6,362 nucleotides of DNA from UBA11891 sp049890035 (GCA_049890035.1 JBMHCG010000053.1:1-6362); one strand, 5' to 3'; positions 1 through 6,362 are shown, counted from the stretch's first letter. Program-made: numbers and translations. Notes: a model not told the origin generated them from the letters alone.

Positions 1-686
1 TACTCGACGAGCTAAATCATGGCTTCAAAGACAAGAGTCTTAAAGAAGCATTTGAAGCGCTGATTGCAATGAATTTTGGCAAGATTGCCTTTTCTACGTC
101 TTTTGGATTAGAGGATCAAGTAATCACAGATCTTGTTTTTCGAGAAAATTATCCCATAGAAATATTTACCCTAGATACTGGTCGGCTTTTTGAAGAAACA
201 TATGAGGTGTATCATCGAACAATCCAACATTACCAAAAACAAATCACGCCCTATTTCCCTGATGCTAAAAAAGTAGAAGCTTTGCTTTCATCAAAAGGCC
301 CACTTAGTTTTTATGCCTCTGTTGAAAACAGAAAAGAATGTTGCACCATTCGAAAAATAGATCCGCTTCAAAAGGCGCTGCAAGGGGTTAATGTATGGAT
401 CACAGGCCTCCGAGGGGGGCAAAGCAATTTTCGGGAAGGTTTCCAACTTTTTCAATACGAAACTTCTTTTGGTTTGATCAAATTTAACCCATTGGTCAAT
501 TGGTCCATTGAGGAAGTCAATGACTATTTGAAGAAGCAACAAGTTCCCGTCAACAGTCTTCACAAAAAAAACTATCCCAGTATTGGTTGTGCGCCCTGTA
601 CAAAACCCGTGAGAGAAGGTGCAGATATAAGATCTGGTCGATGGTGGTGGGAAAACAGTAAAAAAGAATGTGGTTTACACCAATAA
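1..686 (+). CDS. cysH: Adenylyl-sulfate (APS) reductase CysH, 5' end outside window
   Basis: This cytoplasmic enzyme reduces APS to sulfite and AMP with electrons from thioredoxin or a similar thiol donor. The frame is open from base 3, and 22 codons before the ATG at 69 read as a plausible helical N-terminus (LDELNHGFKDKS...), so that ATG is internal and the true start lies left of the window. Visible length is 227 residues, so probably only a few are missing. Counting from Met69, the nucleotide-binding motif STSFGLEDQV is at 9-18 and TLDTGR follows near 34. The Cys91-Cys92 pair and Cys174-x2-Cys177 are the 4Fe-4S ligands that separate APS reductases from PAPS reductases of the E. coli type. 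The C-terminal KECGLH carries the catalytic Cys201. The usually charged position after TGLR is glycine (RGGQS). No APS kinase gene is visible, which fits direct use of APS made by the following cysDN. Confidence 0.95.
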   Translation, partial: LDELNHGFKDKSLKEAFEALIAMNFGKIAFSTSFGLEDQVITDLVFRENYPIEIFTLDTGRLFEETYEVYHRTIQHYQKQITPYFPDAKKVEALLSSKGPLSFYASVENRKECCTIRKIDPLQKALQGVNVWITGLRGGQSNFREGFQLFQYETSFGLIKFNPLVNWSIEEVNDYLKKQQVPVNSLHKKNYPSIGCAPCTKPVREGADIRSGRWWWENSKKECGLHQ

Positions 687-695
687 GTTAAAATC

Positions 696-1583
696 ATGGA
701 TGTTTTAAAGCAACTGGAAGAAGAAGCAATCTATATCATTCGGGAGGTCGCAGGTCAATTTCAAAAGCCGGCGTTACTCTTTTCGGGAGGGAAAGATTCG
801 ATTACGTTACTGCACTTGTGCCATAAAGCCTTTTATCCTGCAAAAATCCCTTTCCCAATAGTGCATATAGATACAGGGCACAATTTTATTGAAACAATTC
901 AGCACCGCGATTATTTAGCACAAAAATACAATGTGGTATTGGAAATTGGCTCTGTTCAAGAAAGCATCAACCAAGGAAAAGTAAAAGAGGAAAACGGAAA
1001 GTTTTTCAGTAGAAATAGCCTACAAACCGTTACCCTACTCGACACAATCGAACGGCTAAAATTGGATGCCTGTATTGGAGGAGCGCGAAGAGATGAAGAA
1101 AAAGCAAGAGCCAAAGAACGCATCTTTTCGGTGCGTGATGATTTTGGACAGTGGAATGAAAAGCTTCAACGTCCAGAAGTGTTTGACATCCTGAACGGCG
1201 CAATCCACAATGGTGAAAACGTGCGCGCTTTCCCCATAAGTAATTGGACAGAACTGGATGTATGGGAATACATCAAAAAAGAGCAACTAGAATTACCGAG
1301 TATCTATTTTGCCCACCAACGAGACATATATCCTAGAGATGGACAATGGATGCCTGTTTGTGATTTTCACACCATTGAAAGCGAACTCGTCGAACAAAAA
1401 ACGGTGCGCTTTAGAACAGTAGGAGATATGTCGTGTACGGCTGCAGTAGTATCAAACGCCGATTCAGTGGACCAAATCATTGAGGAAATCAAGGCGTCTT
1501 CTTTTTCTGAAAGAGGTGCGCGAATGGACGACAAACGATCTGAGGCCGCCATGGAAGAACGAAAAAAAGTAGGTTATTTTTAA
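696..1583 (+). CDS. cysD: Sulfate adenylyltransferase subunit 2 CysD
   Basis: CysD is the catalytic small subunit of the heterodimeric ATP sulfurylase, which joins ATP and sulfate to give APS and pyrophosphate in the cytoplasm. The 295-residue product is close to the roughly 300 residues usual for the family. It has the PP-loop ATP-pyrophosphatase motif FSGGKDS at 29-35, the VHIDTGHNF block at 56-64, GGARRDEEKARAKER starting at 128, and the typical C-terminal end DDKRSEAAMEERKKVGYF. The ATG at 696 lies 9 bases after the cysH stop and gives the normal N-terminus (a helix leading into the PP-loop). The spacer has no clear Shine-Dalgarno sequence but is A-rich. Its partner cysN follows 12 bases downstream. 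No truncation or frameshift is seen. Confidence 0.97.
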   Translation: MDVLKQLEEEAIYIIREVAGQFQKPALLFSGGKDSITLLHLCHKAFYPAKIPFPIVHIDTGHNFIETIQHRDYLAQKYNVVLEIGSVQESINQGKVKEENGKFFSRNSLQTVTLLDTIERLKLDACIGGARRDEEKARAKERIFSVRDDFGQWNEKLQRPEVFDILNGAIHNGENVRAFPISNWTELDVWEYIKKEQLELPSIYFAHQRDIYPRDGQWMPVCDFHTIESELVEQKTVRFRTVGDMSCTAAVVSNADSVDQIIEEIKASSFSERGARMDDKRSEAAMEERKKVGYF

Positions 1584-1595
1584 AAAAATAGAGCA

Positions 1596-2807
1596 GTGGA
1601 ATTATTAAGAATTGTTACGGCTGGAAGTGTAGATGATGGTAAAAGCACGCTCATTGGACGATTGCTTTATCAAACAAAATCGCTTAAAAGCGATCAACTC
1701 GATCATATCGTCAGTAAGAGTAAAGCCAAAGGGTATGATTATACAGATTTTTCTTTAGCTACCGATGGACTGCTGACTGAACGCGAACAAGGAATTACAA
1801 TAGATGTTTCCAATATTTTCTTTCAAACGGAAAAACGTCGCTTCATTATCGCTGATGCTCCAGGACATGTTGAATACACCCGTAACATGGTTACAGGGGC
1901 TTCAAATGCTGATACAGCTATCATCTTGATCGACGCAAGAAAAGGCGTATTGGAACAAACAAGAAGACACTATAACATTACTCAGCTTTTGGGGATTTCT
2001 ACGCTAATGTTTGTCGTGAATAAAATGGATTTGATTGGCTATGATGAAAAAAAATTCGAACAAATTCAAAAGGATATCCTTGCTTTAACGGCAGGAAAAA
2101 ACAACACCCTTCATCTTCTCCCTGTATCTGCCTTAAAAGGAGATAATATAACGTCTCCCTCTGAAAATATGCCTTGGTATAAGGGGGCTGTGCTGTTGGA
2201 CTTGATCGAAACCATCAACGTTGAAAACAATAAAAACAAGGAAAACATTTTCCAAGTTCAATGGGTGATTCGCCCACAATTGGAAAGTCATCACGATTTT
2301 AGAGGATTTGCTGGAAAAGTAAATAGTGGTGAATTCCGTGTAGGAGATGAAATTACTGTCTTCCCCTCGGGAAGAACGTCGAAGATTAAACAAATTGACC
2401 GCTATGGAAAAGCGGAACAAGTACTTCGAGAAGAAGAAAATGGAACGCTAATTTTGGCCGATGAAATTGACCTTTCAAGAGGGTCTAGTATTTTGGGGAA
2501 ACAAACGTTGAGCGAAATTAACCCCTCCAAAGAAATTAAAGCCACGCTTTGCTGGATGCAAAACCAACCCCTTAACTACCAACAAAAATACCTTTTACAA
2601 CAGGGAGTGCAATTGGTACAAACCAAAGCTATTGCAGACATTAATTCTACGACCGAATTTGAGTTGAACACCATCGGTGATCTTACATTAAAATTATCGC
2701 AGGAAATCTTAAACACCTCCTACCAAAAGAACAATAAAATCGGAAGATTTATCCTCATTGATCCATTGACCAATAACACTGCAGCAGCAGGTTTTATACA
2801 CGAATAA
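1596..2807 (+). CDS. cysN: Sulfate adenylyltransferase subunit 1 CysN (GTPase)
   Basis: CysN is the regulatory GTPase subunit of ATP sulfurylase; its GTP hydrolysis drives APS synthesis by CysD. The 403-residue product has an EF-Tu-like G domain: G1 P-loop GSVDDGKST (10-18), switch I region EREQGITID (62-70), G3 DAPGH (87-91), G4 NKMD (142-145) and G5-like SALKGDN (178-184). EF-Tu domain-2-like and domain-3-like beta-barrel regions follow from about 215 to 400. The start is GTG at 1596. The cysD stop at 1581-1583 is in the same frame only 12 bases upstream with no ATG between, and the resulting N-terminus ELLRIVTAGSVDDGKST matches the family. The protein ends after the barrels, so it is CysN alone and not a CysN-CysC fusion carrying APS kinase. 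Its stop shares one base with the start of the next gene (TAATG). Confidence 0.96.
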   Translation: MELLRIVTAGSVDDGKSTLIGRLLYQTKSLKSDQLDHIVSKSKAKGYDYTDFSLATDGLLTEREQGITIDVSNIFFQTEKRRFIIADAPGHVEYTRNMVTGASNADTAIILIDARKGVLEQTRRHYNITQLLGISTLMFVVNKMDLIGYDEKKFEQIQKDILALTAGKNNTLHLLPVSALKGDNITSPSENMPWYKGAVLLDLIETINVENNKNKENIFQVQWVIRPQLESHHDFRGFAGKVNSGEFRVGDEITVFPSGRTSKIKQIDRYGKAEQVLREEENGTLILADEIDLSRGSSILGKQTLSEINPSKEIKATLCWMQNQPLNYQQKYLLQQGVQLVQTKAIADINSTTEFELNTIGDLTLKLSQEILNTSYQKNNKIGRFILIDPLTNNTAAAGFIHE

Positions 2808-4876
2808 TGCAAAGTTTTAGAACAGAAATTGAAAATCCAATTGTTGAAAAGGACATCATTGACCTGGAGCAAAAAATATTTGCTTTTAAAAACAATTCCA
2901 TTGACGAAGAAAAATTCCGAAGTTTACGTTTGGCACGAGGAGTTTATGGTCAGCGTCAACAAGGTGTTCAGATGGTTCGAATTAAACTGCCCATGGGAAG
3001 GTTCACGGCCAATCAGTTGCGCAAAATAGCTTACGTGGCAGACGAATATGGGAGTCGCAATTTACACATCACTACACGACAAGACATTCAACTCCACTTT
3101 GTAGAACTAGAGCGCACACCACAACTATGGGCAGAGCTTGAAAAAGACAATATTACACTTCGGGAAGCCTGCGGCAATACCGTTAGAAATGTGACCGCCT
3201 CCGCCATGGCGGGAGTAGACCAGAATGAACCCTTCGATGTGACTCCCTATGCCGAGGCTTTCTTTAACTATTTTTTACGCAACCCCATCTGTCAAGACAT
3301 GGGAAGAAAAATCAAAGTCGCTTTCTCAAGTAGTGAAAAAGACGATGCATTGACCTTTATTCATGACCTTGGTTTCCTCCCAAAAATTGAAAATGGAGAA
3401 AAAGGATTTCAGCTCATGTTAGGGGGAGGAATTGGATCACAACCAATGCCCTCGAAAAAAGTATTTTCGTTTTTACCCGTCGATCAGATCATTCCTTACA
3501 GCGAAGCGATCATCCGTATCTTCGATCGTTTGGGCGAGCGAAACAAACGCAACAAAGCTCGATTGAAATTTTTGGTGAAAGATTTGGGGCTGGAAGCATT
3601 TGTTGCACTGGTTGAAGAAGAAAAAAAATCACTCATCCATACCAGCCATCCTATAGAAGAGGTAGAACGTGAACGCTCACAACCCCTTTACGAAACAAAA
3701 GACGCAGCTATTGAAACCACTGCTGATTTTGATCAATGGAAAAAAATAAATGTATTCCAACAAAAACAACCCGGCTATTGTAGTGTTGGGATTGCTGTTC
3801 AGACGGGTGATATTTCATCGGAAAAAGCACGTGCTCTTGCGGATTTGATCGAACAATTTACCTGTAACGATAATCGCTTTACCATTACACAAAGCGTTTT
3901 GCTGCGCGATGTTCGCGAAGAACATTTACCTGCACTTTTTAACGCATTGAAGGCCCTTGAATTTGACCGAATTGGCTTTCAAAGAACTAATGATATTGTT
4001 GCATGCCCTGGTACAGACACTTGTAACCTCGGTATTGCCAGTAGTTATGGCTTGGCCAAAGAATTACAGCGAGTTATTGAATCGGAATTCAAGCAATTTA
4101 TTGAAACGCATCAACTCAATATTCGCATCAGTGGCTGTATGAATGCCTGTGGCCAGCATACCCTAGCACACATTGGTTTCCAAGGAATGACCATAAATGT
4201 GAAAGGAAATATTGCTCCAGCAACACAAATTTTATTGGGCGGCGGAGTCCTTGGAAATGGTCAAGGACGGTTTGCTGACAAGGTCTTGAAGGTTCCTGCA
4301 AAAAAAACACCCGATGTATTGCGCTGGATCTTAGAAGACTTTGAAAATAATAAAACACAAAAAGAAGATTTCTTTGCCTACTACGACAGGCAAACGAAAG
4401 AGTATTTCTATCAGAACTTAAAACACTTCAGTGATACCGATAAAATTCAACCCTCTGATTTTGTTGACTGGGGAAATGAAACGAAATATGAAAAAGCCAT
4501 AGGAATTGGCGAATGTGCAGGGGTAACGATTGACTTGATTCAAACCCTAATTTTTGATGCCGAAGAAGCCTATGCATGGGCGTTGAGTAGTTTTGAAGCA
4601 ACTAGATTCAATGATGCACTCTATCATGCCTATAATGCCCGGGTGAGAGCGGCAAAAGCACTACTCACTGCAAAAGGAGCAAAAACCAATAGCCATGTTT
4701 CTATCATTGAAGGTTTTGATCCACAATTTCCCAACTTTAAAGAAGAAACGGGTGCTTACTTTAAGGATGGGATTGATGCATTTAAATCCAAAAAGCCTGA
4801 TGCTCAATTTGCTAAGGACTTCATAAAAGAGACACAATCATTTATTGCTTGGATAAAGAAAGAACGTAGCGTCTAA
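2807..4876 (+). CDS. Siroheme/4Fe-4S sulfite reductase hemoprotein with C-terminal HEPN-like domain
   Basis: This protein probably performs the six-electron reduction of sulfite to sulfide in the cytoplasm. Residues about 30-320 hold the first ferredoxin-like and siroheme-binding repeat, with NLHITTRQDIQ (85-95) and REACGNTVRNVT (119-130), typical of the nitrite/sulfite reductase superfamily. A second ferredoxin-like half begins near 323 (GYCSVGIAVQTGD). The cluster and siroheme ligands are complete: Cys400-x5-Cys406 (ACPGTDTCNLG) and Cys444-x3-Cys448 (SGCMNACGQH). From about 570 the protein continues as a mostly helical HEPN-like domain, making 689 residues, more than the roughly 570 of CysI. 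It has no flavin-binding module, so electrons must come from another protein. Nitrite reductase is the alternative by fold, but the position between cysHDN and siroheme genes strongly favours sulfite. The ATG at 2807 overlaps the cysN stop by one base, so the two are probably translationally coupled. Confidence 0.92.
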   Translation: MQSFRTEIENPIVEKDIIDLEQKIFAFKNNSIDEEKFRSLRLARGVYGQRQQGVQMVRIKLPMGRFTANQLRKIAYVADEYGSRNLHITTRQDIQLHFVELERTPQLWAELEKDNITLREACGNTVRNVTASAMAGVDQNEPFDVTPYAEAFFNYFLRNPICQDMGRKIKVAFSSSEKDDALTFIHDLGFLPKIENGEKGFQLMLGGGIGSQPMPSKKVFSFLPVDQIIPYSEAIIRIFDRLGERNKRNKARLKFLVKDLGLEAFVALVEEEKKSLIHTSHPIEEVERERSQPLYETKDAAIETTADFDQWKKINVFQQKQPGYCSVGIAVQTGDISSEKARALADLIEQFTCNDNRFTITQSVLLRDVREEHLPALFNALKALEFDRIGFQRTNDIVACPGTDTCNLGIASSYGLAKELQRVIESEFKQFIETHQLNIRISGCMNACGQHTLAHIGFQGMTINVKGNIAPATQILLGGGVLGNGQGRFADKVLKVPAKKTPDVLRWILEDFENNKTQKEDFFAYYDRQTKEYFYQNLKHFSDTDKIQPSDFVDWGNETKYEKAIGIGECAGVTIDLIQTLIFDAEEAYAWALSSFEATRFNDALYHAYNARVRAAKALLTAKGAKTNSHVSIIEGFDPQFPNFKEETGAYFKDGIDAFKSKKPDAQFAKDFIKETQSFIAWIKKERSV
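4514..4873 (+). other. HEPN-like C-terminal domain of the sulfite reductase
   Basis: This marks residues 570-689 of the sulfite reductase, after the catalytic core. The region opens with a GECAGV motif (568-573) and continues with amphipathic helices. The stretch around 600-637 (RFNDALYHAYNARVR, then AAKALL, then KTNSHVSII and F) resembles the second and third helices of HEPN domains, where a YHAY/FHAA-type helix is followed by AAKALL and a histidine-containing segment. HEPN domains are best known from nucleotide-binding or RNase toxins with an R-x4-6-H motif near the last helix. I see no such motif at the usual place; an R600-x6-H607 spacing occurs, but in the earlier helix. An RNase activity is therefore not supported, and the role of the domain in a sulfite reductase is unknown to me. 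A structural or partner-docking role is a guess. Domain limits are approximate. Confidence 0.72.
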
Positions 4877-4878
4877 TC

Positions 4879-5634
4879 ATGGGGAAAGGAAAAATTCAAT
4901 TGGTGGGTGCTGGACCTGGAGATCCTGAGTTAATCACACTGAAAGGGCTTAAAGCCATCCAAAATGCTGAAGTCATTCTTTACGATGCGCTCATCAATCC
5001 GAAATTATTGGATTACAACAGCAAAGCCCTCAAAGTATTTGTTGGCAAAAGAAGAGGAATTGCGCACAAAACACAAGAAGAGATCAATGCGCTATTGGTC
5101 AGCTATGCCCTTGAAGACAAAAGGGTTGTTCGACTAAAAGGCGGGGATCCGCTCATTTTTGGCAGAGCAGCAGAAGAACTTCGCTATGCAGCATTATTTA
5201 ATATTGAAACAGCCGTGGTTCCAGGAATTTCATCCTATGCAGGAATCGCTGCTCAGCATCAAATTCCACTTACCCAAAGAGGAGTCAATGAAAGTGTTTG
5301 GATCACTACTGGACATACAGAAAATGGCCAAATATCAAAAGATATTCGACTGGCGGCACAAACTGATGCAACTGTGATAGTTTTAATGGGGATGCGATTT
5401 TTATCGATAATTATTCAAGAATTTTTGAAATACAAACCAGCCAGTTACCCCGTTGCAATTATCCAAAATGGAACGACTGAAAATGAAAAAGTAATTGTGG
5501 GGACACTCGATAATATCTTAACTCAAAAGAATACACATCAAATTGATAACCCGGCCAATGTAGTGTTCGGGGCTGGCGTCATTGATACGGTCACACGATA
5601 CAAAAACCTAAAATCAAAAATATGGGTAAGCTAA
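4879..5634 (+). CDS. cobA: Uroporphyrinogen-III C-methyltransferase CobA (SUMT)
   Basis: This cytoplasmic enzyme transfers two methyl groups from S-adenosylmethionine to uroporphyrinogen III, giving precorrin-2, the first committed step to siroheme. The 251-residue protein is the stand-alone form, with no fused uroporphyrinogen-III synthase or CysG-type dehydrogenase. Tetrapyrrole methylase signatures are present in order: VGAGPGDPELIT (9-20), VRLKGGDPLIFGR (84-96), VVPGISSYAGIAA (113-125), PLTQRGVNESVWITTGH (130-146), the strand-loop VIVLMGM (166-172), and a C-terminal NPANVVFGAGV. The ATG at 4879 lies two bases after the sulfite reductase stop and places the glycine-rich SAM loop at the usual distance from the N-terminus. 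The last 13 bases overlap the next gene. In this context it supplies siroheme for the preceding sulfite reductase rather than serving cobalamin synthesis, though precorrin-2 could feed both. Confidence 0.95.
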   Translation: MGKGKIQLVGAGPGDPELITLKGLKAIQNAEVILYDALINPKLLDYNSKALKVFVGKRRGIAHKTQEEINALLVSYALEDKRVVRLKGGDPLIFGRAAEELRYAALFNIETAVVPGISSYAGIAAQHQIPLTQRGVNESVWITTGHTENGQISKDIRLAAQTDATVIVLMGMRFLSIIIQEFLKYKPASYPVAIIQNGTTENEKVIVGTLDNILTQKNTHQIDNPANVVFGAGVIDTVTRYKNLKSKIWVS

Positions 5635-6209
5635 ATCCCCTCTACCCTATTTTTTTGAAAGCCCACCAATTGGAATTTTTGATTGTAGGTGGGGGTTATG
5701 TCGCCCTAGAAAAAATGGAGTTTTTATTTAAATCGTCTCCTCAAGCCAACGTTACGCTTGTTGCGCCTTTTATTCGTGAAGAAACGTTGGCCTTCATCAA
5801 AGACAAACCGGTCAAAATAATTGAGCGGAAATTCAATTTGAAAGACCTCCACCAAAAAAAGGTTGTCATTGCAACAACCGACCAGCCCGAGATCAATGAA
5901 AAAGTTCAAAAAGCCTGCAATCGAAGGAATATATTAGTAAATGTGGCAGATACACCCGAACTTTGTGACTTTTATATGGGGGGGATTGTCACGAAAGGAA
6001 ATTTAAAAATTGGGATTTCTACCAATGGAAAATCCCCAACTCTCGCCAAACGCATTCGTCAGTTTTTAGAAAGTATTTTACCTGATGAAGTGGATGAATT
6101 GCTTGATACGCTCCGGAATTATAGAGAAACGCTAAAAGGAGATTTTAAATTCAAGGTGACTGAAATGAATAAAAGAACTAAATTGTTATTGAAAAATGAT
6201 AAAAACTGA
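5622..6209 (+). CDS. Precorrin-2 dehydrogenase / siroheme synthase N-terminal domain protein
   Basis: This protein likely oxidises precorrin-2 to sirohydrochlorin with NAD+ and may also insert Fe2+ to make siroheme. The 195-residue sequence has an N-terminal Rossmann fold: strand FLIVGGGYVALEKMEFL (19-35) with the GGG dinucleotide loop at 23-25. It then has the VIATTDQPEIN segment (82-92) and NVADTPELCDF (107-117). Asp110 aligns by eye with the catalytic aspartate of the CysG/Met8p family. The block GISTNGKSPTLAKRIRQFLE (131-150) is the conserved dimerisation and chelatase-domain motif. The C-terminal helical part is short compared with CysG or Met8p, so ferrochelatase activity is less certain than the dehydrogenase step. 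The ATG at 5622 overlaps cobA by 13 bases and gives the usual short leader NPLYPIFL before the first strand. The 3' end overlaps the next gene by 14 bases. Confidence 0.92.
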   Translation: MGKLNPLYPIFLKAHQLEFLIVGGGYVALEKMEFLFKSSPQANVTLVAPFIREETLAFIKDKPVKIIERKFNLKDLHQKKVVIATTDQPEINEKVQKACNRRNILVNVADTPELCDFYMGGIVTKGNLKIGISTNGKSPTLAKRIRQFLESILPDEVDELLDTLRNYRETLKGDFKFKVTEMNKRTKLLLKNDKN

Positions 6210-6362
6210 CATCATCATCATCGGCGCTGGACCGGTAGGATTGTTTGCTATTTTTGAGGCAGGGTTGATGCAACTCAAATGCCATTTGATCGATGCTATT
6301 CCGCAAGCGGGTGGGCAGTTGACTGAAATCTACCCCAAAAAACCCATTTACGATATTCCGGG
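6196..6362 (+). CDS. Ferredoxin-NADP reductase, TrxB-like, 3' end outside window
   Basis: The first 55 codons of a flavoprotein oxidoreductase are visible, running off the right edge. The N-terminus MIKTDIIIIGAGPVGLFA has the FAD-binding Rossmann loop GAGPVG at 10-15. Asp33 at the end of the second strand (CHLIDA) can hold the FAD ribose. GGQLTEIYPKKPIYDIP (39-55) follows; the GGQL plus YDIPG pattern is that of type-2 ferredoxin/flavodoxin-NADP reductases (YumC class) rather than classical thioredoxin reductase. The visible part does not include the region where the CxxC of a thioredoxin reductase would lie, so that alternative is not formally excluded. The ATG at 6196 overlaps the preceding gene by 14 bases in another frame. 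Its place directly after sulfite reductase and siroheme genes suggests that it supplies electrons from NADPH, through a ferredoxin or flavodoxin, to the sulfite reductase; this is inference. Confidence 0.88.
   Translation, partial: MIKTDIIIIGAGPVGLFAIFEAGLMQLKCHLIDAIPQAGGQLTEIYPKKPIYDIP

Noticed and set aside
687..695. Possible promoter or regulatory site between cysH and cysD, or in the 12-base cysD-cysN gap
   Set aside because: The gaps are 9 and 12 bases, too short for a promoter plus leader, and hold no inverted repeat; the genes are best read as co-transcribed.
2133..2420. 95-codon open frame on the minus strand inside cysN
   Set aside because: It lies wholly opposite the GTPase and barrel coding region of cysN, has no recognisable motif and looks like an antisense shadow. 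The same holds for minus-strand frames at 291-563, 1056-1286, 1367-1552, 4128-4358 and 5724-5909.
2829..3029. Out-of-frame + strand open frames at 2829-3029, 3957-4142 and 5159-5377
   Set aside because: Each overlaps a well-conserved portion of the sulfite reductase or cobA in a different frame and shows no family resemblance.
4871..4882. Recurring aatcatgg-like sequence at 15-21, before cysD and before cobA as a shared start signal
   Set aside because: Only two of the three are at gene starts, and the match is short and dominated by the ATG itself; chance is the simpler explanation.
5978..5984. Seven-G run in the siroheme synthase gene as a possible frameshift or slippage site
   Set aside because: The frame before (NVADTPELCDF) and after (GIVTKGNLKIGIST) is continuous and canonical, so the gene is intact as given; nothing suggests programmed slippage.
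6209..6222. Tandem atc repeat near the start of the ferredoxin-NADP reductase
   Set aside because: It encodes the run of isoleucines in the first FAD-binding beta strand, which is normal for this fold; four units are too few to call a functional repeat.

Overview
The window is a gene-dense piece of one operon for assimilatory sulfate reduction. It is most likely from a member of the Bacteroidota, probably a flavobacterium. The reasons are the AT-rich DNA (about 40% G+C by eye), the lack of Shine-Dalgarno-like purine tracts before the genes, a CysN of only 403 residues with no fused APS kinase, and a sulfite reductase hemoprotein with a C-terminal HEPN-like domain, an arrangement I associate with this phylum. 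All genes are on the + strand and the longest gap between genes is 12 bases, so there is no unexplained stretch of 300 bases or more. I see no RNA gene, mobile element, CRISPR array, internal promoter or terminator.

Layout: (1) cysH, APS reductase, open at the left edge and ending at 686; (2) cysD, small subunit of ATP sulfurylase, 696-1583; (3) cysN, GTPase subunit of ATP sulfurylase, 1596-2807, starting with GTG; (4) a siroheme/4Fe-4S sulfite reductase hemoprotein with a HEPN-like C-terminal domain, 2807-4876; (5) cobA, uroporphyrinogen-III C-methyltransferase, 4879-5634; (6) a siroheme-synthase N-domain protein (precorrin-2 dehydrogenase, possibly also ferrochelatase), 5622-6209; (7) the first 55 codons of a thioredoxin-reductase-like ferredoxin-NADP reductase, from 6196 to the right edge. 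Genes 3 to 7 overlap or abut (1-nt overlap, 2-nt gap, 13-nt overlap, 14-nt overlap), which suggests translational coupling.

The genes form a nearly complete pathway. CysD and CysN activate sulfate to APS, with GTP hydrolysis driving the reaction. CysH has the four cluster-binding cysteines of APS reductases and would reduce APS directly to sulfite, so no APS kinase is needed. The hemoprotein reduces sulfite to sulfide. CobA and the dehydrogenase make the siroheme it needs. The final flavoprotein is a plausible source of NADPH electrons through a ferredoxin or flavodoxin encoded elsewhere; that last link is inference from gene order and from the absence of a flavin domain on the hemoprotein.

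The window is mostly recognisable metabolism. The part whose role is least understood is the HEPN-like tail on the sulfite reductase. The operon runs off both edges, so its promoter, regulator and terminator cannot be seen.
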